Notes: generated by a model from the sequence alone, not told the origin. DNA of 64,000 nucleotides from Herbaspirillum rubrisubalbicans (GCF_003719195.1 NZ_CP024996.1:3224001-3288000), one strand, 5' to 3'. Shown: positions 8,630-18,070, numbered from the stretch's first letter. A program made the numbers and translations.

Positions 8630-9549
8630 TGGTCGAACGGCATCCCCTCATGACCGCCCTGGCCTACTGCGTACTGGCCCTGGGCCTTTTGCTGGCGCTG
8701 GGGCCGCTGTACCTGATCCTGTGCTCGGCTAGCGTCTCCAGCCAGCAGTGGCTGACCCAGGGAATGCCCTTCACGCCGGGCACCGCACTGCTGCACAATC
8801 TGCACGAGGTAGCGCAACGCATCGACCTGGGACGCTACCTGTTCAATAGCCTGCTGGTGGCCAGCCTGGTGGTGGCCGGCAAGCTGTTGCTATCCTCGGT
8901 GACCGCGTTTGCCGTCACCTATTTCCAGCCGCGCTGCCGCGGCCTGATCCTGGCCCTGCTCTTCAGCGCCCTGCTGCTGCCACTGGAGGTGCGCATCGTG
9001 CCCACCTATGCCGCCGCTTCCGACCTGTTCGAGCCGCTGCGCGCCCTGCTGGAGGCCACCGGCATCGATGGCGTGCTGCACGATCTGCTTGGCCTTCACA
9101 TCGTGCCTTCGATCAGCCTCATCAACACCTATGCCGGCCTGTCGCTGCCGCTGGTGGCCTCGGCCACCGGCACCTTCCTGTTCCTGCAGTTCTACCGCAC
9201 CATCCCGCCCGAACTGGTGGAGGCGGCGCGCATCGACGGCACCGGCCCGTGGCGCTTTTTCGTGGACATCCTGCTGCCGCTATCCAAGACCAATTTTGCC
9301 GCCCTGGGCGCCATCGTCTTCATCAGCACCTGGAAGGACTACATGTGGCCGCTGGTCATCACCAGTCACGACCAGATGCGCACCATCACTCTGGCCATGG
9401 CCAGCTTCATCCCCATCGAAGCCGGCCAGATGCCGGAATGGAACCTGCTGATGGCCGCCGCCCTGGTCGCCATCGTCATCCCGGCGCTGTTCGTGGTGGC
9501 CACCCAGCGCTGGTTCGTCAAGGGCATCATCGGCACCGAAAAAAACTAA
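8629..9549 (+). CDS. ABC transporter permease, UgpE/MalG-like
   Basis: 306-residue partner permease. The EAA loop reads ELVEAARIDGTGPWRFFVDI, and the C-terminus ends in the UgpE-like RWFVKGIIGTEKN. The start at 8629 is preferred over the in-frame ATG at 8623: AGGAGG sits at a proper distance, and the ATG overlaps the upstream stop as TGATG. It is the last gene of the operon and is followed by a terminator. No ATP-binding (UgpC/MalK-type) gene follows, so the ATPase must be encoded elsewhere. Confidence 0.9.
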   Translation: MVERHPLMTALAYCVLALGLLLALGPLYLILCSASVSSQQWLTQGMPFTPGTALLHNLHEVAQRIDLGRYLFNSLLVASLVVAGKLLLSSVTAFAVTYFQPRCRGLILALLFSALLLPLEVRIVPTYAAASDLFEPLRALLEATGIDGVLHDLLGLHIVPSISLINTYAGLSLPLVASATGTFLFLQFYRTIPPELVEAARIDGTGPWRFFVDILLPLSKTNFAALGAIVFISTWKDYMWPLVITSHDQMRTITLAMASFIPIEAGQMPEWNLLMAAALVAIVIPALFVVATQRWFVKGIIGTEKN

Positions 9550-9580
9550 GGCCCGTCCATATGCTGGACAGGCCTTGTTT
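9550..9580 (+). terminator. Terminator of the importer operon
   Basis: Inverted repeat directly after the ugpE-like stop: GGCC, a mismatch, GTCCA, a five-base loop TATGC, TGGAC, a mismatch, GGCC, then TTGTTT. It lies between convergent genes. Confidence 0.7.
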
Positions 9581-9605
9581 GCCGCAGGCGACCGAGGATG
9601 GACGA

Positions 9606-10304
9606 TCAAGCCGCCATGCCCAGCGCCTCCAGCAGCACCTGCGCCACCCGCTCCGAGGATTGCGGGTTCTGGCCGGTGATCAACTGACCATCGCGCACCG
9701 CGAACACCTGCCAGTTATCGGCTCCTTCGAAGACCCCGCCCAGCTCGCGCAGACGACTCTCCAGCAGGAACGGCACCACCTCGGCCAGTCCCACTTCGCG
9801 CTCTTCGGCATCAGTGAAGGAATTGACACGCTTGCCTGCCACCATCGGCTTGCCATCGGCGCGCACGGCCGAGACCAGACCAGCGGCGCCATGGCAGACT
9901 GAAGCAATGTACTTGCCGGCGCCAAACGCGGCCTCCACGGTCGCCTTCACATTGGCATCGGTGGGCAAGTCCCACATGGTGCCGTGGCCGCCGGGGAAGA
10001 ACACGGCATCAAACGCATCGACCTTGACCTGCCCCAGCGGCAAGGTCTGGGCGATGCGTTGCTGCAGCTCGGCATCGGCCAACATACGCTCGACGATGGC
10101 ATCGTTCTGGCCCTGGGCCTTGACGCTGCCCGGATCGATGGGCGCGCGGCCACCGGCGGTCGAAGCGATCACCACCGAGGCGCCGGCATCGACCAGCGCG
10201 TAATAAGGCGCCGCCAGTTCCTCGGCCCACAGGCCGGTGGGCTTGTCGGTGTCGCCCATGCGGCTGCTGGAGGTGACGATCATCAGGATATTGGGGGTCT
10301 TCAT
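9606..10304 (-). CDS. DJ-1/PfpI family protein (class I glutamine-amidotransferase-like)
   Basis: 232 residues of the DJ-1/PfpI superfamily, Hsp31-like branch. The nucleophile-elbow cysteine is in IASVCHGAAGLV, followed by histidine, and there is an upstream AVFFPGGHGTMWDLP block. Members act as glyoxalase III/deglycase-type enzymes or stress chaperones. The exact activity is not visible. I chose the ATG at 10304 (MKTPNILMIVTSS), preceded by GAAAGGAACAGC; the frame extends further but without family similarity. It is divergent from a LysR regulator 133 bp away, which is the likely controller. Confidence 0.85.
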   Translation of the reverse strand: MKTPNILMIVTSSSRMGDTDKPTGLWAEELAAPYYALVDAGASVVIASTAGGRAPIDPGSVKAQGQNDAIVERMLADAELQQRIAQTLPLGQVKVDAFDAVFFPGGHGTMWDLPTDANVKATVEAAFGAGKYIASVCHGAAGLVSAVRADGKPMVAGKRVNSFTDAEEREVGLAEVVPFLLESRLRELGGVFEGADNWQVFAVRDGQLITGQNPQSSERVAQVLLEALGMAA

Positions 10305-10437
10305 GCTGTTCCTTTCTTCATCAGGGGGAAGCGGCAACTGCACAAAAATGCGTTGCCAGCATGGACGCCACTTTATTGCCTCCCGCAACGAAGATAAACT
10401 GGCTTCCAGTCAATTCATTCATTACATCATTGAACAA

Positions 10438-11349
10438 ATGCGCAGCTTCGACCCCGTCCAGCTAGGCAGTATCGAACTCTTCTGCAAGGCTGCCGAACTG
10501 GGCAGCTTCACCGCTGCCGCCGAAGCGCTGGGGGTCACGCCCGCCTCGGTAAGCCGCTCCATCAGCCGCCTGGAAACGCGCCTGGGGGTGCGCTTGTTTG
10601 CCCGCACCACGCGCCAGATACGGCTCACCCGCGAAGGCCAGCTCTACCACGAGCAATGCCGCCAGGCGCTGGAACAGATCGCCGAAGCCGAGCGCTTCCT
10701 GACCGGCCAGCAAAAAGTCCCCAGCGGCCTGTTGCGCATCAGCGTGGGCACACCCTATGCGCACTACCGACTGTTGCCCCTGCTGCCACGCTTCCAGGCC
10801 CGCTATCCGCAGATCGAGGTGGAAGTCAGCATTGCCAACCGCGTTATCGATTTCGTCGAGGAAGGCTATGACCTGGCCATCCGCCTGGGCATCCCACAGG
10901 ATTCGCGGCTCATCGCCCACCCGCTGGAAGACGCCACGCTGGGCGTCTTTGCCGCCCCGGCCTACCTGCAGCGGCGCGGCACGCCGCACAGCGTGGCCGA
11001 GCTGGAACAGCACGACTGCATCCAGTTCATCCTGCCCAGCACCGGGCGTGCCATGCCGTGGATCTTCAAGGATGCCCAGGGACGCGACGTGGACTTCCAT
11101 TTCAAGAGCCGTCAGCGCATCCACGACGACGTGCTAGGCTGCGTCAACTGGGCCATTGCCGGCGGCGGACTGTTCCAGATTTATCACTTCATCGCCCAGG
11201 CCGCCGTACAGCGCGGCGAACTGGTGGAAGTACTGCAGGCGGCCGGCCATCGTACCCGGCGTTTTTCCATCCTCTATCCGCACAACCGGCATCTCTCGGC
11301 GCGGGTGCGGGCGTTTGTCGATTTCCTGATCGAGGCGGTGCGGACCTGA
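10438..11349 (+). CDS. LysR-family transcriptional regulator
   Basis: 303 residues. The winged helix-turn-helix occupies about 1-62 (FCKAAELGSFTAAAEALGVT, then SVSRSISRLETRLGVRLF), followed by a LysR substrate domain of the CrgA/DsdC-like group (RLLPLLPRFQARYPQIEVEV). I chose the ATG at 10438 because the conserved domain begins there. Head-to-head with the DJ-1 family gene, so it probably controls that gene and itself. The inducer is unknown. Confidence 0.9.
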   Translation: MRSFDPVQLGSIELFCKAAELGSFTAAAEALGVTPASVSRSISRLETRLGVRLFARTTRQIRLTREGQLYHEQCRQALEQIAEAERFLTGQQKVPSGLLRISVGTPYAHYRLLPLLPRFQARYPQIEVEVSIANRVIDFVEEGYDLAIRLGIPQDSRLIAHPLEDATLGVFAAPAYLQRRGTPHSVAELEQHDCIQFILPSTGRAMPWIFKDAQGRDVDFHFKSRQRIHDDVLGCVNWAIAGGGLFQIYHFIAQAAVQRGELVEVLQAAGHRTRRFSILYPHNRHLSARVRAFVDFLIEAVRT

Positions 11350-11361
11350 TCCCGCAAAGAC

Positions 11362-11407
11362 ATCGGCCCCATCGCCGCGCCAGCAATGACGCGAGGATGG
11401 GGCCGAT
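11362..11407. terminator. Bidirectional terminator between LysR gene and dctA
   Basis: A 12-bp perfect stem, ATCGGCCCCATC paired with GATGGGGCCGAT, around a 22-base loop, lies between the convergent stops at 11349 and 11445. There is no strong T-tract on either side, so efficiency is uncertain. Confidence 0.6.
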
Positions 11408-11444
11408 CAGGCAGGCTGTACGGGAGTGCGCTCCCGCAGTCTGC

Positions 11445-12770
11445 TTAGTGATGCATCTTGGCTTCGGTGCGATCCAGCACGGCTTCCGGTGCCTGCGCGT
11501 CTTCCACGGTCTCGTTGTTCAAGACCTTGGTCAGGCGCTCGCTATCCAGTTCGCCACTCCACTTGGCCACCACCAACGTGGCCACGCCGTTGCCGATGGT
11601 ATTGGTCAGGGCACGGGCTTCGGACATGAAGCGGTCGATCCCCAGAATCAGCGCCAGGCCGGCGACCGGTACGTGGCCCACTGCCGACAGCGTGGCGGCC
11701 AGCACGATGAAGCCGGACCCGGTGATGCCAGCCGCGCCCTTGGAAGTCAACAGCAGCACGCCCAAGAGCGTCAGTTCCTGCACGAAGGTCATGGGGGTGT
11801 TGGTGGCCTGGGCGATGAACACGGCCGCCATGGTCAGGTAGATGGCGGTGCCGTCCAGATTGAAGGAGTAACCGGTCGGGATCACCAGACCCACCACGGT
11901 CTTCTTGGCGCCGGCGTTTTCCATCTTGGCCAACATGCGCGGCAGCACCGATTCCGAGGAGGAAGTACCCAGCACGATCAACAGTTCTTCCTTGATGTAC
12001 TTGACGAACTTCCAGATCGAGAAGCCGTGCAGACGGGTGATGATGCCCAGCACCACGAAGATGAACAGCAGACAGGTCAGGTAGAAGGTGCCCATCAACT
12101 TGGCCAGCGAGAACAGCGAACCCACGCCGTATTTGCCGATGGTGAAGGACATCGCACCGAAGGCGCCGATCGGGGCGACCTTCATGATTGCGCCCACCAC
12201 CGAGAACAGCACGTGCGAAATCTTCTCGATGAAATCGAACACCAGCGTGCCGCGGCCGCCGAACTTGTGCAGCGCGAAGCCGAACAGCACCGCCACCAGC
12301 AGCACCTGCAGCACGTCACCCTTGGCAAAGGCGTCGAACATGCTGGTGGGGATGATGCCCATGATGAAATCGGTCACCGAACCCATCTTGCCCGGGGCGG
12401 TGTAGGAGGCGATGCTCTTGGTATCCAGCGTGGAGGGATCGACGTTCATGCCCACGCCCGGTTGCAGGAAGTTCACCAGCAACAGGCCGATGATCAGAGC
12501 TACGGTGCTGACCACTTCGAAATACAGTAGGGCCAGGCCGCCGGTCTTGCCGACCTTCTTCATGTCTTCCATGCCGGCGATACCGATGACGACAGTGCAG
12601 AAGATGACCGGCGCGATGATCATCTTGATCAGCTTGACGAAGCCTTCGCCCAGCGGCTTCATGGCTTCACCCGTGGAAGGATAGAAGTGGCCCAGCAGGA
12701 TGCCGATCACGATGGCACACAGGACCTGGAAATACAGTGACTTGTAAAGGGGCGGTTTTTGCGCCGACAT
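11445..12770 (-). CDS. dctA: C4-dicarboxylate:H+ symporter DctA
   Basis: 441-residue inner-membrane symporter of the DAACS family, importing succinate, fumarate and malate. Family blocks are visible: [18 protein letters not shown], the serine-rich re-entrant loop [16 protein letters not shown], the binding motif [14 protein letters not shown], and [34 protein letters not shown] precedes the ATG. It is a single-gene unit with no adjacent dctBD. A hairpin lies in its 5' leader. Confidence 0.96.
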   Translation of the reverse strand: MSAQKPPLYKSLYFQVLCAIVIGILLGHFYPSTGEAMKPLGEGFVKLIKMIIAPVIFCTVVIGIAGMEDMKKVGKTGGLALLYFEVVSTVALIIGLLLVNFLQPGVGMNVDPSTLDTKSIASYTAPGKMGSVTDFIMGIIPTSMFDAFAKGDVLQVLLVAVLFGFALHKFGGRGTLVFDFIEKISHVLFSVVGAIMKVAPIGAFGAMSFTIGKYGVGSLFSLAKLMGTFYLTCLLFIFVVLGIITRLHGFSIWKFVKYIKEELLIVLGTSSSESVLPRMLAKMENAGAKKTVVGLVIPTGYSFNLDGTAIYLTMAAVFIAQATNTPMTFVQELTLLGVLLLTSKGAAGITGSGFIVLAATLSAVGHVPVAGLALILGIDRFMSEARALTNTIGNGVATLVVAKWSGELDSERLTKVLNNETVEDAQAPEAVLDRTEAKMHH

Positions 12771-13087
12771 GGTGCTTTCTCCTTAAGCGTGGATGACCGG
12801 CAGGTCCAGCCAGACCTGCCGCCAGCCGTTATCGGATCGTCGTCCGTTCAGGCCAGTTGATTATTTTCTGTCCGGGAGAACTCCCCCTCCCCGGTTCGGC
12901 CGCAAGTATCTCTCAGCCGATTCCGGGCCGGTATTGTGGGAAACCACATAGCTTCAGGAAACAGGGACGCAAACTGCTCTATTCTTCATTCTGCATAGCA
13001 ACAAGATTCGCTATATTCTGTGCTGGACTGAAGGAACCCTCACCACTCCTCCCCCTTCTTTCCGTCCGCACTCACAAGGAAAATATC
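12771..13087. promoter_or_regulatory. Divergent region dctA / chemoreceptor with 5'-leader hairpin
   Basis: 317 bp without a gene. The clearest element is an 8-bp perfect stem with a 6-base loop, GGCAGGTC-CAGCCA-GACCTGCC, at 12799-12820. It falls in the dctA leader, 29-50 bases before the ATG. A weaker TGTGG-N4-CCACA repeat lies at 12935-12948. I find no convincing sigma-54 or sigma-28 motif for either gene. Confidence 0.4.
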
Positions 13088-14665
13088 GTGCAACGAAAAC
13101 TGACGGTTACCGCTCGCCTGGCGCTCCTGGTAGCGGTAATGTGCGCCAGCGTGCTTTTGCTGGCCTGGCGCGACATGCTGGGCATGGCTTCCAGCAACGA
13201 CAAGCTGCGCTATGTCTATGAAGACCGGACCATGGCCCTGGTCCACATCGCCCGGGTGCGCGATGCGCTCTACACCAACCGCGACGTCATGGGGCGCGCC
13301 CTGATGCTGGCCAACGTACCGACCGCGCCCGGTCCCGATGGGGCCAGCGCCCATGAACAGATCCAGCAGTGGCTGGGCCGCCTCAAAGGCCTGGACGCTA
13401 GTTTCGAACAAGCCTGGCAAGCCTACCGCGCCACCCGCCTGAGCCCGGAGGAGCAAGCCCAAGCCGAACGCTTCGAACAAAGCTGGAAAACCTACCTGCA
13501 AGAGCGCAACCAGGTCATCGAACTGATTGCCACCACCCAGTTATTGCAAGCCAACCAGAGCTGGACCCAGTTGACCCCACGCCTGGCCTCATTGGCCACC
13601 GAACTGGGCAGGCTGGGGCAGTTGCAGGAAAGCCTGACCCATGAATCCTACAACGCCGCCCTGGAGGAATACGCCACCCTGCGCCGCCACAACCTACAGA
13701 TCGCCGGCCTGGCACTGGCCGTGGGCTTTGTCATCGCTCTGTGGATCATCTGCAGCCTGCGCCGCCAGCTCGGTGGCGAACCCGACTACGCGGCCCACAT
13801 TGTGCGCCAGATCGCCGAGGGCAACCTTGGGGTGAGCGTGCGACTGCGCCGCCGTGACCGTGGCAGCCTGCTCTATGCCATGCACACCATGCGCGAACGG
13901 CTCACCGAGATCATGCACGCCGTAACGCTGTCGACCCAGGCGCTGGAGCACTCCTCACGCCAGCTCAACGCCACCGCGCACGACTTGGCAGAGGCCTCCA
14001 GTGAACAGGCGGCAGCGGTGGAGGAAGTCCACAGCGCCATCACCAACATGAGCCGGGCCATCCAGCAGACCGGCGAACACGCCCGCCGCACCGACCAGAT
14101 CGCGGTGGCAGCAGCGGCCGATGCCGACAAGAGTGGCGCGGCGGTGCAGACCACGGTGGCGGCCATGCGCGGCATCGCGCGCCAGGTCGGGGTGATTGAC
14201 GACATCGCCTACCAGACCAACCTGCTGGCCTTGAACGCGGCCATCGAAGCGGCCCGGGCGGGGGAACATGGGCGCGGCTTTTCGGTGGTGGCCGCCGAAA
14301 TCCGCAAGCTGGCCGAGCGCAGCCAGGGCAGCGCCCACGAGATCAGCGTGATTGCCCAGCAAAGCGTGGAGATGGCCGAGCAAACCAGCCAGCGACTGGT
14401 CGATGGCACCCTGCAGGGAATACGCCAGGCCTCGCAGCAGATCAACCAGATCACGCTGTCCTCGCGGATGCAGGAAGAAGGGGTACAGGAAATCGGTTCG
14501 GCCGTGGCCCAGCTCAATGACACCACCCAGCGCAACGCCGCCGCCTCCGAGGAACTGGCCACGACCGCCGAAGTGGTGGCCGAACGTGCGCATGAATTGA
14601 GCGCCCAACTGGCTTACTTCAGGCTGCAAGACGACCTGCCACGCGCCAAGGCGCAGCCGGTCTGA
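13088..14665 (+). CDS. Methyl-accepting chemotaxis protein
   Basis: 525-residue membrane chemoreceptor. A GTG start at 13088 with AAGGA upstream gives the normal N-terminus, with a first transmembrane helix at about 8-26. It is followed by a periplasmic four-helix-bundle-type sensor (about 27-200), a second helix (about 205-225), a HAMP segment starting [20 protein letters not shown], and the signalling hairpin [20 protein letters not shown], which binds CheA/CheW. The C-terminus lacks a CheR-binding NWETF-type pentapeptide. The ligand is unknown; the neighbouring dctA is only a hint. Confidence 0.93.
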   Translation: MQRKLTVTARLALLVAVMCASVLLLAWRDMLGMASSNDKLRYVYEDRTMALVHIARVRDALYTNRDVMGRALMLANVPTAPGPDGASAHEQIQQWLGRLKGLDASFEQAWQAYRATRLSPEEQAQAERFEQSWKTYLQERNQVIELIATTQLLQANQSWTQLTPRLASLATELGRLGQLQESLTHESYNAALEEYATLRRHNLQIAGLALAVGFVIALWIICSLRRQLGGEPDYAAHIVRQIAEGNLGVSVRLRRRDRGSLLYAMHTMRERLTEIMHAVTLSTQALEHSSRQLNATAHDLAEASSEQAAAVEEVHSAITNMSRAIQQTGEHARRTDQIAVAAAADADKSGAAVQTTVAAMRGIARQVGVIDDIAYQTNLLALNAAIEAARAGEHGRGFSVVAAEIRKLAERSQGSAHEISVIAQQSVEMAEQTSQRLVDGTLQGIRQASQQINQITLSSRMQEEGVQEIGSAVAQLNDTTQRNAAASEELATTAEVVAERAHELSAQLAYFRLQDDLPRAKAQPV

Positions 14666-14676
14666 GATTCAAAGAC

Positions 14677-15093
14677 TCAAAGACGGGCGCGCATGGTGAT
14701 GTGGGCGATGCCGGCCTCCATGAACTGCTCGCCTTCACGCGCAAAACCGTGGGCCTGGTAGAAACCTTCAGCCTGGACCTGGGCATTGAGGATGACTTCG
14801 ACATCGCCGCGTTGGCGCGCCGCCTGCATCAGCGCCTGCAGCACCGCGCCGCCCACGCCCTTGCCACGCCCGGCCTTGCGCACGGCCATGCGACCGATGT
14901 GGCCGTCCGGTAGCAGGCGGCCGGTGGCCAAGGGCTGGCCGGCATCGTCATAGGCCACCGCGTGCAGGCAATGCGGGTCCATGTCATCCAGCTCGATCTC
15001 GGCCGGCACCTGCTGTTCATCGACGAAGACTTCGAAACGAATCGGCTGGGCCTGGGCGCGCAGCGCTTCCCAGTGATCTACGGTGATTTTCAT
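14677..15093 (-). CDS. GNAT-family N-acetyltransferase
   Basis: 138 residues with GNAT motif A visible as IGRMAVRKAGRGKGVGGAVL (acetyl-CoA binding) and the preceding YDDAGQPLATGRLLPDG strand. The N-terminal part (RFEVFVDEQQVPAEIELDD) resembles the ElaA/YjcF group. The substrate is not deducible. It ends 12 bp from the convergent chemoreceptor gene, and the thioesterase and Dabb genes lie upstream on the same strand. Confidence 0.85.
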   Translation of the reverse strand: MKITVDHWEALRAQAQPIRFEVFVDEQQVPAEIELDDMDPHCLHAVAYDDAGQPLATGRLLPDGHIGRMAVRKAGRGKGVGGAVLQALMQAARQRGDVEVILNAQVQAEGFYQAHGFAREGEQFMEAGIAHITMRARL

Positions 15094-15135
15094 TGCAACG
15101 TTCCTGCACAGGGTTCAAAACAAGAGCACATCGGC

Positions 15136-15570
15136 TCATTCATGATCGAGCTTGCGCGAGATATCCAGCCGCCGGATCAGCTTGAAGGTGCCCATGGCCT
15201 TGGCCACCAGGCGCTCGCCATTGAACAGCTCGGCCTGGCAAAAGCACATGGTGGTGGAGCGATGATAGGTATGACCGCGCGCGATGATGGTCTCGCCGGC
15301 ATGACCGGCCGGTTGCAGGAAGCTGGTGCTCATCTCGACGGTAGCCGAGGATTTGGCATCCGGCACCCCGGCCCGCGCCGACAGGCCCATGGCCACGTCC
15401 AGCAGGGTCATGCTGATGCCGCCCTGGGCCACCTGCCAACTGTTCATGAATTCCGGCTTCAGGCGCAGCGCCATGACGGCGCGGTCCTCGCCGTAGGCCA
15501 GCACTTCCACGCCCAGCGCTTCGAGGTAGGGATTACCTTGCGGGAAGACCTCGCTCAAGGGCAGACTCAT
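15136..15570 (-). CDS. PaaI-like hotdog-fold thioesterase
   Basis: 144 residues of the 4HBT/PaaI family. The hotdog motif is visible as MNSWQVAQGGISMTLLDVAM and the later strand ATVEMSTSFLQPA. Members hydrolyse acyl- or aryl-CoA thioesters. I chose the ATG at 15570 (MSLPLSEVFP), 7 bp after the Dabb gene; the frame is open further but that part overlaps the Dabb gene. The acyl substrate is unknown. Confidence 0.85.
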   Translation of the reverse strand: MSLPLSEVFPQGNPYLEALGVEVLAYGEDRAVMALRLKPEFMNSWQVAQGGISMTLLDVAMGLSARAGVPDAKSSATVEMSTSFLQPAGHAGETIIARGHTYHRSTTMCFCQAELFNGERLVAKAMGTFKLIRRLDISRKLDHE

Positions 15571-15577
15571 GCCTGCC

Positions 15578-15880
15578 TCAGATCTCGTAATCCATGCACT
15601 GGCGCGCTTCGCGCACGGCACCGATGAAGGGCTTGATGACCACGTGATCAGGATGTTCCTGGTAGGCGTCCAGCGCCTCACGCGAGGCGAACTCCGAATA
15701 CAGCACCACATCGTAGGTGGCTTCCAGGCCGGGCTGCGCCAGCACGGCTTCGAACTTCAGGATGCCCGGCACCACATTGGCACAACTGTCGAGCAATTCT
15801 TTCATCTTGCGCAGGTTGGTGGCCTTGTCGGCGCCTTCTGCATGGTCCTTGAGCTTCCACATCACGATATGCTTGATCAC
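15578..15880 (-). CDS. Dabb-domain (stress-responsive A/B barrel) protein
   Basis: 100-residue dimeric ferredoxin-like fold protein. It begins with the family signature IKHIVMWKLKD and ends HVVIKPFIGAVREARQCMDY. I chose the GTG at 15880, preceded by AGGAAGACC. The family includes plant stress proteins and polyketide cyclases; in bacteria most are uncharacterised. Probably co-transcribed with the thioesterase. Confidence 0.85.
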   Translation of the reverse strand: MIKHIVMWKLKDHAEGADKATNLRKMKELLDSCANVVPGILKFEAVLAQPGLEATYDVVLYSEFASREALDAYQEHPDHVVIKPFIGAVREARQCMDYEI

Positions 15881-15953
15881 GGTCGGTCTTCCTGGGTCAG
15901 AAATGAAGAAACCGTAATGATAAGGCAAAGCGATAGCCCAGGCGGTCGCGCCT

Positions 15954-16814
15954 TCAACTGCGCGCCGCGATCTTCATGAAGGAACCGACCAGCCGCCCTT
16001 CGCGACGTTCGGCCAGGCAATAGACATAGGTGTGGGTGCTGACCGGATCGCCCTCAATGCGTACCATGCGAAAACGTTCATCTGGAATGAATTCGGCCTC
16101 CGACACCGTGCCCAGGCCCAGCCCGCGCGCCACGGCCTCGCGCAAAGCTTCACGACTGCCGATTTCCATCACGATCCGGGGGCTCACGCCGGCCTGCTGC
16201 ATGGCTTTTTCCAGTGCCAGGCGGGTGGTGGAACCTTGCTCGCGCATGAGCATGGGCTGCTGGTCCAGCTCGGCCAGCGCGACCGCATCGCGCTGGTAGA
16301 AAGGATGGCTGCGATGGACGAACAGCACCACCGCATGGTCGGCATAGGGCAAGGCATGAAAGCGCGCATCGTCGGTAAAACTGGCCAGTACGGCCACATC
16401 GGTCACGTAGTTTTCCAGGTCGGCCAGCGTTTGTGCGGAGTTGCCCAGCTTGATGGATAGCTCGACTCGCGGATAGCGGGCGCGATAAGCATCGACCATC
16501 TCGATCACGTGGAACGGCCCCACCGCACCGATACGCAGATGTCCCACATGCAGCGCCCCCGAATTGACCAGGAGGTTCAGGGCATCCAGCTCCAGTTCGG
16601 CAATGTTCTGGGCGATCGGCAAGAGGCGTTGCGCGGTCTCCGACAGGTCCACTCGCCGCCCCCGGCGAAAGAACAGTTCCACGTTGTGCTCGCGCTCCAG
16701 CGATTGCACTTGCGTGGTCAGGGTCGGCTGGCTCACACCCAGCGCCCGGGCCGCCGCCGAAAAGCCGCGGTGGCGCGCCACCGCCAGGAAAGCGCGTAAT
16801 TGGGAGGGGGTCAT
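15954..16814 (-). CDS. LysR-family regulator of the adjacent phosphonate genes
   Basis: 286 residues with an N-terminal winged helix-turn-helix (MTPSQLRAFLAVARHRGFSA, then QPTLTTQVQSLE) and a LysR effector domain (HLRIGAVGPFHVIEMVDAYR). It lies head-to-head with the iron alcohol dehydrogenase-phnX operon, 131 bp apart. That placement makes it the likely activator of phosphonate catabolism. Two spaced inverted repeats in the gap fit LysR binding sites. Confidence 0.9.
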   Translation of the reverse strand: MTPSQLRAFLAVARHRGFSAAARALGVSQPTLTTQVQSLEREHNVELFFRRGRRVDLSETAQRLLPIAQNIAELELDALNLLVNSGALHVGHLRIGAVGPFHVIEMVDAYRARYPRVELSIKLGNSAQTLADLENYVTDVAVLASFTDDARFHALPYADHAVVLFVHRSHPFYQRDAVALAELDQQPMLMREQGSTTRLALEKAMQQAGVSPRIVMEIGSREALREAVARGLGLGTVSEAEFIPDERFRMVRIEGDPVSTHTYVYCLAERREGRLVGSFMKIAARS

Positions 16815-16864
16815 CTATAGATCCTATCAATAGCTCGGTCCAGTTTTGATGATTATATCGATAA
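16815..16864. promoter_or_regulatory. Paired LysR-type binding sites in the lysR-phn gap
   Basis: Site 1 at 16815-16833 is an interrupted palindrome, CTATaGATcctATCaATAG, directly touching the regulator start codon. Site 2 at 16846-16864 contains the same GAT-N3-ATC core in TTGATGATTATATCGATAA. The two cores are 31 bp apart, about three helical turns, as expected for tetrameric LysR binding on one face. Assignment to the adjacent regulator is inference. Confidence 0.5.
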
Positions 16865-16945
16865 CAGGGGCGTCACAATGTCTCTTTAAGCTCTTGTCCT
16901 GTCAACGCTGACGCCTTTGCTTGGCTTGAAAAAGAGAACGACACC

Positions 16946-18037
16946 ATGTGGCATTTCCATAACCCGGTCACCCTCCATGCCGGCGCCGGCAGCTTGGCAC
17001 AACTGCCGCGCCTGCTGGCAGGTCGCCGCGCGCTGCTGCTCACCTTTCCCGACGCCGCCGCGCTGGGGCTGGAAGACAGCGTGGCCGAACTGCTGGGCGT
17101 GCAGTTGGCGGGCATCGACAATACCGTGCAACCCAACCCGGATGTGGCCTGGCTGGCTGACATGTACCAGCGTCTGTGGCAGCAGCACGCCGATGTCCCC
17201 TGCTTGATCGCTCTGGGCGGCGGCAGCGTCATCGACTGCGCCAAGGCCATGCTGGCACCCACACCCTCGGGCCGTTTTGATGAAGTCCTCGCGCACCTGC
17301 GCGAAGAATCGGCCTTCCAGCCCGAGCCGACGCGCCTGAAGTCGCTCATCGCCATCCCCACCACCGCCGGCACCGGCAGCGAGGTCACGCCCTGGGCCAC
17401 GCTGTGGGATGCCAGCGGCGGCCGCAAGTATTCCCTGCACCGCCCCTGGACCTGGGCGCAGGCGGCCATCATCGATGCGCGCCTGATGTTGAGCCTGCCT
17501 GCCGCCACTACCCTGGCCAGCGGCCTGGATGCCCTATCGCACGCCCTGGAGGCGATCTGGAACGTGCATCGCAATCCGGTCTCCTCGACCCTGGCCGTGG
17601 CAGCTGCGCGCACTATCCTCGTCAAGCTGCCGGCCCTGATGCGCCAGCCGCGTGACCTGGCCCTGCGCGAACAGATGGCACTGGCGGCGCTGCAAGCCGG
17701 ACTGGCCTTTTCCAATACCAAGACCGCGCTGGCCCATTCTTTGTCCTATGACATTACGCTGCGCCAAGGCGTGGCGCATGGCATCGCCTGTTCCTTCTCG
17801 CTGCCGCATATCCTGCGCCTGGCGTTGGGGCGCGATGCCCAGGTCGATACCCTGTTGCTGCAGATCTTCGATGCCTACAGCGCCGAACAGGCGATTGCCC
17901 GCCTGACCGGTTTCCTGGAAGCGCTGGGCGTGTCCACCGATCCCGCCTGCTATGGTCTGGGCGGGCGCTGGGAGGCCGCGCTGCAGGCCGCCCTGCAGGG
18001 GACGCGCGGGCGCAATTTCATCGCCGCAGCCTGCTGA
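16946..18037 (+). CDS. Phosphonate-associated iron-containing alcohol dehydrogenase
   Basis: 363 residues of the group III Fe-dependent alcohol dehydrogenases. It has the NAD-binding LIALGGGSVIDCAKAM and IPTTAGTGSEVTPWAT blocks and metal-ligand motifs GLDALSHALEA, ALAHSLSYD and GVAHGIACS. A subfamily of these enzymes is repeatedly found beside phosphonate genes (the phosphonate metabolism-associated Fe-ADH family). The likely chemistry is reversible reduction of phosphonoacetaldehyde or oxidation of a hydroxyalkylphosphonate. It is followed 34 bp later by phnX. Confidence 0.88.
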   Translation: MWHFHNPVTLHAGAGSLAQLPRLLAGRRALLLTFPDAAALGLEDSVAELLGVQLAGIDNTVQPNPDVAWLADMYQRLWQQHADVPCLIALGGGSVIDCAKAMLAPTPSGRFDEVLAHLREESAFQPEPTRLKSLIAIPTTAGTGSEVTPWATLWDASGGRKYSLHRPWTWAQAAIIDARLMLSLPAATTLASGLDALSHALEAIWNVHRNPVSSTLAVAAARTILVKLPALMRQPRDLALREQMALAALQAGLAFSNTKTALAHSLSYDITLRQGVAHGIACSFSLPHILRLALGRDAQVDTLLLQIFDAYSAEQAIARLTGFLEALGVSTDPACYGLGGRWEAALQAALQGTRGRNFIAAAC

Positions 18038-18070
18038 ATCCCCCTTACCTTCCGCCAAGGAGAACACTCC

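Noticed and set aside
10305..10437. LysR box TTCA-N9-TGAA before the regulator ATG
   Set aside because: Only four bases per arm, no second copy, likely by chance in an AT-richer gap.
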